A stretch of 64,000 nucleotides of DNA, from the NCBI GenBank assembly GCA_905250025.1, contig CAJNOJ010000324.1, positions 1-64,000 on the forward strand, written 5' to 3'. Below are positions 55,198 through 64,000 of this stretch, piece by piece. The position numbers and the translations under genes are program-made. A model generated the notes under the pieces. It was not told the origin of the DNA. It worked only from the letters and a program-made list of their open reading frames with translations, and did not search any database. The DNA is from Adineta ricciae (taxonomy: Eukaryota > Rotifera > Eurotatoria > Adinetida > Adinetidae). Every line of letters starts with the position of its first letter. Position 1 is the first letter of the stretch.

Positions 55198-57401
55198 TCA
55201 TAGTAAGCGTAACAAGAAGAAAAATGCCATGATTGATTTATAGCTGAGTAGAACACAAACTGTGCCAGAATGAACTGGTAAAAGACGATCTTCCGCAATC
55301 TATATATAGAAAAGTATTTAACAGTATAACTAACTTATAAAACGTAATCGTATTACTGACATGAAAAACAATAGCCATTCCTCGATCTAGATGAGGTTCT
55401 GTATGACAGTGAAAGAGCCAAACGCCAGGATTTTGTGCACGAAAGCGAATGCGCATATATCTAAAATGAGATTTTTCTAATTTTTATTAACTTTCCTTCT
55501 CGTAAACAATCCTCACCCTCCTTTTGGTAGCTGAATCGTATCCTTGACTAATCGCATGTTATTCGTCGCACACGTCCTATTTTCTGATTGGCACGTGCAC
55601 ACAGCATGTTCATCGCATACTATCTTAGGATTGTTTGACATGATTTCTCCTGTTGTCTTGTTCAATATTGGAAGGCCTTGCTCGACAATATGGAAATAAG
55701 AACCGTGCAAATGCAGCGGATGTTGATCGTTATCGTGATTGACAACAAGCAATTCAATAACATCGTTATATTGGGCGACGAGAGCATGATAGCATTTCTC
55801 GCCGTCATCCTCAGTTAATGATCGTCCGGAACAAGGAAGAAGTTCTCTGGCGCGTCGAGGATTGGACAGTACCGAATCTTTTAATGCCGGATATTTCATA
55901 CCAATATAATTAAACGATTCAAAACCGGCTCGATTATCGTTTCCTTCGACCATCGTTAAGGAAAGTGTATGATTGATATTAATTTGAATATTCTCACTAA
56001 ATAATTCTTCATCGAGATGATCAGCATGGGTACTAATGTTCAATGGTGTCAGGCAAATGAAAGTATTCCTTCCATCACTATCGCCTGGTCCATATTGAGT
56101 GAATGGGCAATTCAAAATTTGACATGGTTGCGATACACTACATGTTCGAGGAACGGTTGTAGGTTTCGTTTCAGTTTCCGCATACTGTAGAATAGCATAA
56201 CTGTGCCATCTGCTGTTATTATTCCTATCCATCGTATTCACTCGAATCCAATAGTTGACTGAAGTATCGATTCCGGTAAAGTTATCTATGAGGAGATCGT
56301 ATCGTTCACCAACACCAATAATTAACTGATCGACAATCATCGGCTGAGCGAATGGTACACCATCGGAACTGATCACTTTCAAAAGATGTTTGTCAATGGA
56401 GAATTTCAACGAGAATACACTACCGCCGTTGATGAGGCGAAAACGAAAGGATTTATTAGCCTGTGTGGATGGAACTTTCAGACGTTCGAAAGGTGTCGTG
56501 CTAGAGCCACTCGTCCCATTTCGCATGTCGATATATTGGCCACGGCCATTGATTAATATTGAAGTAACTAACGCTTCGGCAGCTCTCGATCCATCCACTG
56601 ATTGAAAGTAATCAATAGTTTCAGATTTCGTTAATGATTCTAGTTCATTCGGATAAAACTGACCACTTTCAATCAAAAAATATTGTTGTTCGCTGGTATA
56701 AAAATGTTGCCAGTCATTTAGAAAAAGGACGAATTCACCTTCATCAGCCGTGCTCGGTTTAACTCTCGGATGCACTACGAATCCACCCATGAGACCCATG
56801 GCTGTTTGTAAATGCATATGTGAATGGTACCAAAAAGTACCTTCATCTGTGGCAACAAATTCATGGAGAAAATCAGCACCAGGCAATATTGAGATTTGTG
56901 TTAACTGACCAATTCCATCGCTCTCAGGCGTGTTCACCTGTCGAATACCATGAAAATGTACACTCAACGATTCTGTCATCATGTTATTGTAGATGCGCAC
57001 GCGTACAGTTTGATTTTGATAAACATGTAGAACAGGTCCTGGCAATGAATTATTGAAGACGTATACCTACATGAAACATATCTGAAGAACCAAACTCATT
57101 ATTGTTAAAGATGAAAACCTACTAGTTTTGGATAACCATCAGCTGTAATAATATCGCTCATTGGAAATGTTCGATTCACGTCAGCATAATGATGTAACAT
57201 ACCTTCATCAGTAGCAACAACACGAAAGAGATCTTTATAGAACATGGTCATCGTTGCTGAAGCATGTAACTCAAAAGAGCAAATCGACATCGAACTTTGG
57301 CAAAGATGATTATCTTCGTATGGTCTGTATATCTCCAGTGTTTGAACATATTGTTGACAAAGAAGCAATGCATTCAGTAGCATGAAAAATAACCCGCACA
57401 T
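55198..57401 (-). CDS. Secreted multicopper oxidase (laccase-like), copy A
   Basis: Exons 57123-57401, 55517-57066, 55361-55460 and 55198-55299 have lengths identical to those of copy B (279, 1550, 100, 102) and keep frame (676 residues). All copper-binding motifs ([28 protein letters not shown]) are present, as is the signal peptide, here starting MCGLFF. The hydrophobic tail exon is also kept. The copies differ by scattered substitutions only. Both should be active secreted or surface oxidases. Confidence 0.88.
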
Positions 57402-58044
57402 CGTGTGAGAGAGGATCAACTGATATTTCAGTGAATGACAACAGAAAGAGAACCTTTTACCTATACGCAGTATGTATCTACAGATTTTATATCACCGCCC
57501 TGTGTAAATGTTTTGAGATATTTAAGTCTTATAGATACGAAGAGAAGCAGCATATGTCATAAAATAAATTCAGAAATTCTATGCTCTACGAAGATTTAAA
57601 CGCGTATAATATTTTGAAATTTGTCTTCAGTATTCGAACGAAAATTTCTCAAAGAAACACGGAATTAAGTTTTCAGAGCGGTTTCATTTTTCGTTTAGTG
57701 AGCGTTATTTCACCGTATAAAGCACAATAAGGAAGATCGAGAGGGAACATGTATTCACAATGAATACCCCTGATGCCATATCGCATTTTCTGTTGTACAT
57801 AAATTCGTGTAGTTATGTATGGAATCGAAATAGGAAGAATGAAGACGAGAAAAATATCAGCACACATATCATTACAGTGTGCATTTATTTTTTTAACGCT
57901 TCTATCCTATACGCCACAGTAAACCATATAGGATATAAAAGAAAAGAACATAATATTGACTTTTAATTCGATGATGAAAACTGCACATGGTATGCAGCGC
58001 TTTTTCTTCATCTTATTTTAACGACAACATCAGCAGGAATCAAG
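57402..58044. promoter_or_regulatory. Divergent region, laccase (-) and NACHT (+), copy A
   Basis: 643 bp, the same length as the copy B region, with scattered substitutions and compensating small indels. No motif is named. Confidence 0.45.
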
Positions 58045-61000
58045 ATGAGCGACGATGAAACAATCTTAATGGCGATCGCTATGATCGATCGAAAGATCGA
58101 ATCGTTGAATGGTCAAGGAAAAGAGTCTGCTTATTATATTGGTAAATTGATGGTTGTTCGGGAAGGTCTTGAGAAGCTCTTCAGTTTAACATCTTCAACG
58201 AATACTTTAGTTCATCTATTTTGTCGACGAATGAATCGACTGATAAAATACAACAATTCAATGCTGATCAACGACTGGCTCAACTTACATGCGGACCTTC
58301 TGCTCATTTTAGAACATCATGACGAATCAATTGAAAAGCTTGACTTGATGCAGTGTTTATCGTTTTTGAAGTTAGAAATTAAGATGGAGGAGCGTGAAAT
58401 ACAATTCGAGAAGAATTTCGGCCACCGAAAGACATTCCTTGAATTAGCTGAACAACATCGAGTTTTACTTGATGAATACCTCCAAGCATGTTACTCATTT
58501 CATTCAAAGATTCAAATACAGGGTCTGGTCGAGAACGTTGATGAGTTTCTTCGAGAGATTTCTTGCACAGCAGATATTCAAACTAGCGATCGGCTTGAAA
58601 CAAGATTGAACTCGATCGGCATTCCCATGATATGCCCTTATCAATTATTTCAGTCGTGTACACCAACATCTTTCTTAGATTTTCAATCGCGTCATCAATT
58701 GACCGATGGTGAAAACGTCTTCTTGCCCGGTATGGATGAGATAATAATAAACAATGATGCGGGTATGTTGAAAATCCATCGGAGACTACTCGAATCTCGA
58801 TGGCTTGTTATTCTCGGCGATCCCGGAAGTTCCAAAACGACGTTGTTACGATACATCACGCAACTATTCGCTTCGGCAATTCTGCAAGGGAAAACACATG
58901 TCGCAACCGATGCAGACGATTGCAGTCCACTTCGAATTCCGATTTTAGTTCGAATAGGCGAGTTCTCTGAACGGCAGAATATCGATTCAAACCTGACTTT
59001 GTTCGATTACATTGGTAAACACACGTGGTTTTCGCAATTGTACGGTGATGATAACATTGGAAGTGTATTAAAAGACTTTATCCGTCATGGCCATGCACTC
59101 GTTCTTTTGGATGGTCTCGACGAGATTTCTGCATTCGACCAACGAACACAAATCGTCAAACTTATTCGCGAGTTTATTCACGAGTACATTTATGGTGACG
59201 ATTTCATCTCTGCCTTTGATGATGTTCCAAAAGGCTTCAATAGAGAATCTCGAAGAACAATGGTAAATGAAAAACAATCACCTAATGATTGGAGATTCAG
59301 AGAAATGCATCCACCATCGCTGCCTGGTGGCAATCAAATTGTTATAACAAGTCGCATCGTCGGTTGCAATTTATATCGATTCCATAGCCGATTAATTGAT
59401 TACTACAATTTACTTCCCATGTCGGACACAAATGGGAAATTATTCATCGAACAATGGTTCACCAGTGTAGATCAGGAAGTGCGTAACGTCCTAACAAGCG
59501 AAAACATTCATTTCGACAAGGAAAAAATGGACAAATCCAGACGACAACGGCAAGATGTTCTCGATAATATACTTACCGACATGCGGAAGTCTTTCTTATC
59601 ACATCCATTGATGCTGTCTCTGATGTGTTCATGTATATTCAAACTGCTGGATGACAGTCAACTACCAAAAACTGTGACTGAATTGTACGATAGAACTATA
59701 CGTTCAGTACTAGGCAATAGGACGACCTCGCATCAATCGAGAATATCTCAAAATATTCTGATCAAACTTCAGAGCAATCTTGCGTTGTATCTTCATGCGC
59801 ATTCATCGTCTGGTGTCATTGATGAATTTGATTTCAAACGAATCTGTGGTTTAGTATTAAAACGAGAAAATGTCGCGAAAACCAAGGCGGAATTGTGTCA
59901 ATATACGGATGAATTGTTAACATTGATTAATTCGAACAATAGTATGATCGTCGAACGAGGATTGAAGGTGTTCAGCTTCACTCACTTATCGTTTCAAGAG
60001 TATTTCGTTGGCTTATCTCTTATCGATCAATCGTCCATCGAGAAGACGATTCAACGTATTCTGATCTACGCTGTCAAGCCTCGTTCTCGTGAACCCATAC
60101 GATTCGCGCTTAGTTGGATTAATCAGACATGGCCATCAAATGATCGGAAGGAACTCTGCAGAAGACTAGTGACTGAAACAATCAATTCCGTACTTCCGTT
60201 AGGCGCTATCTTATTTTTCGATCTTATTCATAGCATTGAACAGTCACTCTCAAACTGTGCACTTTACACAGCACTGGATCAGCTTATCGATCACCCTTCT
60301 ATGTTGATCTCCATTGGATACTTCGGAAAAAGTTGGCCTGTATTACCACTGGATGCAATACTCAGATGGATGGAGTTAACTTTAACTAATGATAAACGTG
60401 TTGTGAAATTCTGTAAATCATTTTTATTCTCAATTTTTCTTATCGAACATCACACGTTGTGGAGACAAAGAAACGACGAATTACCGGCTGTTTGCCAACG
60501 ATTATGGTCGTTACATTCCATGAGTTCAGATGTTGAAGTCTGTATTACCCAAACATTGTACCGTATCGTGACGTCATTGCGTTCACCATGTTCTATTTTT
60601 CAAAGTGGGTTGCCTCAGTATCTTCAGATACATAAGATGGCTTTGTCTCAATGTCATCCATTGGTAACCAGTGTTATTATTGCATCGTATGGTGGGGCTT
60701 ACAAGAAGAAGGATGAAATGTGGTTTTCTCACAAATATATCTATCGCAATTCCATAGTCGGTAAGCCAATTCTCGACTATTTGGCCAATACGAACGACTC
60801 TTACTCAATCAAGATTTTAAACCTTATCAAACAATACGAAGATATGCTACGAAAATATTCATCGGATGATATTTCGAGCGATGTTATTGACATTCTCGTT
60901 GCTCTTATTTGTTTACGTGGCATCTCACAACCGTTGATATATTATAAATTCGGTGTATATCGAGCATTGCCGCTGGCTTTGAATAGGTTTAAAGTTATAT

Positions 61001-64000
61001 TATTTCTTTTGAGAGATGATTCAAGATTCGTGTGGGATAGAACAACACAAGTGATGTTTTCTGGAGTGAAATTAATCATAGATATATTCGCTTCACAACC
61101 TGGCCAAACCATTGAGCAATCCAAACAATTTACACTAGCGTGTATAGCCGCATGTGATCGACTCAAAATTGATTGGACACGCTATTCATCAAGCTTAGGG
61201 AATCTATTCGACAACAATACTTATCAGTTGCATCGATCACGAAAACGTTCTCATAACAACGGATTCAAAACGCAAGGTATTCACGCTCGTCAAAAGTCAA
61301 CCGTTCAATTAATCGAAGAAGTTCATTCATCCCATGAGCAGTTATTGACTCTGCTGAATTTTGTGCCTGGTTTCGTTCAACGTCTGTACTATCGTCTACT
61401 TATGAACCAAGGTGAACAACACGACTCTCCACTGTTTATTGTTCTTTTATCACAATGTTTGACTTTTTTCGATGCTAATATTGAACTAGATGAGATACTG
61501 GTAACTTTGAATGACTTATTACCATTGTTCAGGACGTACAACATGCAAAATTACATAATAGCTCTGTTTTGGGAAAGTAAATTTCGATATATGAGTGATC
61601 CAAAGGACCTCGATGACGGTTATCTTCGGAAATTTTCGATAACTTATTCGGAAAATTATGAAGATCTGATCGTCGAAGAACAACGACGAATTTTACAAGC
61701 GAACGAGTCGAACGATGTTCGTGACAAAGACTTTCAACTTTTTGCTGCATCACTTTCACTTGCACGACTGTATCAAATTCGATTCCGTTACAGCACAAAC
61801 GCAAATCCATCAGCCGATGAGAAAAAACAAATTCGATCCGCAATAGAAAATATCAACAACCAAGTTTTATATATCGTAGCCATGAACATTATCTTAAACA
61901 TGAACCAGCCATCTATTTTCGATACCAACCTCCACGATACCTTAAGATCAGAAATAGTTTCTCGATTATTAGAAGTGTTGCCTAATCTACCCTTCTTAAC
62001 AGGTGCTTTACTACTTTTCCGGTGCCAAGTAATAGGTCAATCCTTTCCATTAATTTTCCAAAAACTCGTTCATATAATTGGTGAACAATTACTTACAACT
62101 CCATTAGATGAAGACATGTTGGAAAATCAGAAAGCAGTCTATGTCGCGCTTAGCTCAATAAAGAACTCTTCACTTAACAGTCTCTTGATAGAATTCAAAA
62201 AGCAAGTTCATGATGACGAAGAATTTCGTGATGTGAACTCGGTTGTGTTTCATCGTTACTTAACCAGTACAGATTCATTTGGTGAATTGGATGAAATTCT
62301 TTTGTGTAGCATGTACCTAAGCGAACTAGCAGTGGATGCTCAAAATTTGCAAAAATATGTGTTCAACAATGAACAACAGAATACGGTTTCTTTATCGGAA
62401 AATTTCCAGCAATTGTTAAAAGTTTCGAAGAACGTGATTACATCTGAAATTGCCACATTAATCGTCACTTGTATAGCGAATGACAGTGAAAAAGACTTTG
62501 ACGTGATTGGCAATGAACTAATTAATTGTAATCTTGTCGAAAAAGACGCTCAACCAGTGCTCCTCGAATTATTCAATCTTCCGACGAAGAAATCAAGACA
62601 ATCGTTAGTTTATTACATTGCACTATTATTAGCTAAAGACGGTTCAACCACATCAGCATCCATTGAGTATATTAAAAATTTTTGTCAGACCGCTATCAAT
62701 AAGAAACTCGAGGGTCTTATCCAACAATTTCTCGAGCTACCCAGCATACATTCGGAATCAATACGTCAGGTTTTAGAGACATTACTTCGTTGTATGCGTC
62801 GTTCATCATTACACATTCGTGCTACTATTTGTTCCCGTGAAATTATGCAGTTAATCTTACAACTAGAAAATGAAGAATCTCGAACAGATGGCAGCTACGT
62901 TTTATCCGATTCGTTTTTAATGCTAATCGATGGTTGTTCATTCGAAGTACAAAACTATCTTTTAGAATATCTTAATGTAGACAGTGATCTACAAGGCAGT
63001 GTAAAAGAACAGCGTCTGATTAGAATGATCACATGGATTATGCAACACTTCGCCACGAAAGAATGTCCGGTCTCTGATCTGCTTTATAAACATATCGTAT
63101 CACTTTTTCAGGATCAAAACTACTCGTGGGTACAAGAAACGATTATCGATAGTCTTCGATATATATATCTCGGAAAATTTCAGAAGAATATTTTCACCAA
63201 GGGAGATGTCAAACAAATTTTGGAGGAGACTATTAATCATTGTGTAGAAGTCGCCGATTCTCCTTCTGAAAAGCTCTTAGCAAACTGCTTCAACACTTAC
63301 GGATGTTGCATCCAATTCTACAAAGGTTGTCGAAATGAAAATCCATCAAATGAGATGATCAATTTATTGACAAGACTTTTTCAAACGTCTTCATCGTCAC
63401 TCGTCGCTGCACGAGCAGGTCAATGTTTGCTAAATATCGAACTATATGTTCATCATGGTTCGATTGCTAGTTGGCTCAGGAAAACTAATCCGAATCCCGA
63501 GCAGATATATAATATATTCATGCGATGTACATCCGATGAATATCAATTGTGGAGAGAATCAGAGCGAGAAAAAATATTGACTCATATTATACTACAACAT
63601 CCGACAGACCTGCTTCCAAAATTCGTCAATGAAATGTACGTTTATCTTAAAAGCACGCCAATGACCTGCACACTTTCCAAGGATATATTTTCTTATGTCA
63701 TTAGAGCTAATCGGTTATGCGCTACAAATTTTACCATGTTTCGTACTGCCGTAGAAAAACAATTCCATGACGCTAAGGAATTTAAATCTTTACTTTATCA
63801 AATAAGCAAACAAGGTGATGATGACTTTCGAAATGAATGCATATCATTATACGCCTGTTTCGGTGAGATTACGTCGGATCTTATCGATATGATCCTAACC
63901 AGTGATTTGAAACAATGGTCTTTTTTATCAAAGCAAATAGAGCCATTGATAGCTGGTAAACAAACATCATTAGATCGAGAGATAATTGAGAGCTTATACG
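58045..64000 (+). CDS. Giant NACHT NTPase, copy A (3' end outside window)
   Basis: Starts with the same MSDDETIL as copy B and runs to the end of the window. Start and end positions are both 5,955 nt apart in the two copies (58045 to 64000, 24411 to 30366), so there is no net indel, and I see no stop; about 1,985 codons are present. Walker A GDPGSSKTT, Walker B LVLLDGLDEI and the FTHLSFQEYFVG WHD motif are all kept. Substitutions are scattered over the N-terminal and solenoid parts (for example N-terminal IDMID to IAMID). About 100 residues of the C-terminus lie beyond the window. Role as for copy B. Confidence 0.8.
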   Translation, partial: MSDDETILMAIAMIDRKIESLNGQGKESAYYIGKLMVVREGLEKLFSLTSSTNTLVHLFCRRMNRLIKYNNSMLINDWLNLHADLLLILEHHDESIEKLDLMQCLSFLKLEIKMEEREIQFEKNFGHRKTFLELAEQHRVLLDEYLQACYSFHSKIQIQGLVENVDEFLREISCTADIQTSDRLETRLNSIGIPMICPYQLFQSCTPTSFLDFQSRHQLTDGENVFLPGMDEIIINNDAGMLKIHRRLLESRWLVILGDPGSSKTTLLRYITQLFASAILQGKTHVATDADDCSPLRIPILVRIGEFSERQNIDSNLTLFDYIGKHTWFSQLYGDDNIGSVLKDFIRHGHALVLLDGLDEISAFDQRTQIVKLIREFIHEYIYGDDFISAFDDVPKGFNRESRRTMVNEKQSPNDWRFREMHPPSLPGGNQIVITSRIVGCNLYRFHSRLIDYYNLLPMSDTNGKLFIEQWFTSVDQEVRNVLTSENIHFDKEKMDKSRRQRQDVLDNILTDMRKSFLSHPLMLSLMCSCIFKLLDDSQLPKTVTELYDRTIRSVLGNRTTSHQSRISQNILIKLQSNLALYLHAHSSSGVIDEFDFKRICGLVLKRENVAKTKAELCQYTDELLTLINSNNSMIVERGLKVFSFTHLSFQEYFVGLSLIDQSSIEKTIQRILIYAVKPRSREPIRFALSWINQTWPSNDRKELCRRLVTETINSVLPLGAILFFDLIHSIEQSLSNCALYTALDQLIDHPSMLISIGYFGKSWPVLPLDAILRWMELTLTNDKRVVKFCKSFLFSIFLIEHHTLWRQRNDELPAVCQRLWSLHSMSSDVEVCITQTLYRIVTSLRSPCSIFQSGLPQYLQIHKMALSQCHPLVTSVIIASYGGAYKKKDEMWFSHKYIYRNSIVGKPILDYLANTNDSYSIKILNLIKQYEDMLRKYSSDDISSDVIDILVALICLRGISQPLIYYKFGVYRALPLALNRFKVILFLLRDDSRFVWDRTTQVMFSGVKLIIDIFASQPGQTIEQSKQFTLACIAACDRLKIDWTRYSSSLGNLFDNNTYQLHRSRKRSHNNGFKTQGIHARQKSTVQLIEEVHSSHEQLLTLLNFVPGFVQRLYYRLLMNQGEQHDSPLFIVLLSQCLTFFDANIELDEILVTLNDLLPLFRTYNMQNYIIALFWESKFRYMSDPKDLDDGYLRKFSITYSENYEDLIVEEQRRILQANESNDVRDKDFQLFAASLSLARLYQIRFRYSTNANPSADEKKQIRSAIENINNQVLYIVAMNIILNMNQPSIFDTNLHDTLRSEIVSRLLEVLPNLPFLTGALLLFRCQVIGQSFPLIFQKLVHIIGEQLLTTPLDEDMLENQKAVYVALSSIKNSSLNSLLIEFKKQVHDDEEFRDVNSVVFHRYLTSTDSFGELDEILLCSMYLSELAVDAQNLQKYVFNNEQQNTVSLSENFQQLLKVSKNVITSEIATLIVTCIANDSEKDFDVIGNELINCNLVEKDAQPVLLELFNLPTKKSRQSLVYYIALLLAKDGSTTSASIEYIKNFCQTAINKKLEGLIQQFLELPSIHSESIRQVLETLLRCMRRSSLHIRATICSREIMQLILQLENEESRTDGSYVLSDSFLMLIDGCSFEVQNYLLEYLNVDSDLQGSVKEQRLIRMITWIMQHFATKECPVSDLLYKHIVSLFQDQNYSWVQETIIDSLRYIYLGKFQKNIFTKGDVKQILEETINHCVEVADSPSEKLLANCFNTYGCCIQFYKGCRNENPSNEMINLLTRLFQTSSSSLVAARAGQCLLNIELYVHHGSIASWLRKTNPNPEQIYNIFMRCTSDEYQLWRESEREKILTHIILQHPTDLLPKFVNEMYVYLKSTPMTCTLSKDIFSYVIRANRLCATNFTMFRTAVEKQFHDAKEFKSLLYQISKQGDDDFRNECISLYACFGEITSDLIDMILTSDLKQWSFLSKQIEPLIAGKQTSLDREIIESLY

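Larger units (their letters stand above)
53950..64000 (+). repeat. Homologous block 3, A side (partner 20320-30366)
   Basis: See partner. The homology continues to the window edge. Confidence 0.88.

Noticed and set aside
1-64000. tRNA or rRNA genes
   Set aside because: No TΨC-like GGTTCRANYCC box or rRNA core sequence noticed on either strand; a scan with a covariance model would settle it.

Overview
The window looks like nuclear DNA of a bdelloid rotifer (Adineta/Rotaria-like). The reasons are AT-rich sequence with many short introns (about 50-120 nt, GT...AG), gene families typical of bdelloids (NHL, Kelch, FG-GAP, WWE/ART ADP-ribosyltransferases, ART-TPR, large NACHT proteins, a Dal5/Tna1-like MFS carrier, a laccase), and two diverged copies of most genes. 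Most genes here are multi-exon. I joined exons by hand from splice sites and codon phase; each multi-exon model keeps frame through every junction unless stated otherwise.

Layout. Part A1 (1-10510) holds an NHL-Kelch fusion (5' cut), a B-box/coiled-coil/propeller gene, a decayed astacin+Kelch locus (minus), a B-box/coiled-coil/UBZ-like zinc-finger gene, an MFS carrier and the first half of a WWE-ART gene, which stops at a single N (10511). Part B (10512-42393) repeats the same gene order from B-box to a complete WWE-ART. It then carries a DEDDh exonuclease (minus), a laccase (minus), a 2,087-residue NACHT protein (plus), a Cys-rich small protein, a Ly6-like GPI protein, an alpha/beta-hydrolase-like membrane protein, an FG-GAP type II membrane protein, a three-module six-TM protein, a PARP-like protein and the 3' end of an SLC5 carrier, which stops at a second N (42394). 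Part A2 (42395-64000) begins with the second half of a WWE-ART gene. It continues with an LRR gene, an ART-TPR pseudogene, a TMEM272-like gene with an in-frame TGA, an NHL-EGF receptor-like gene and an NHL relic, then repeats the exonuclease-laccase-NACHT block.

Main interpretation: the two single-N joins bracket a 31.9 kb block that is homologous to its own flanks, and they split one WWE-ART gene into its two halves. The simplest reading is that A1 and A2 are one haplotype and B is the homologous haplotype, placed into the gap by the assembly. A real direct duplication is the alternative. On the haplotype reading, about 10.9 kb (about 43060-53950) is present in A and absent from B.

Genes likely linked to immune or stress responses are the NACHT proteins, the B-box/UBZ-like proteins and several ADP-ribosyltransferase-type proteins. 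The most unusual gene is a single 8-exon gene that encodes three tandem [TM-ectodomain-TM] modules and lies 54 bp upstream of an FG-GAP membrane gene on the same strand, an operon-like arrangement.
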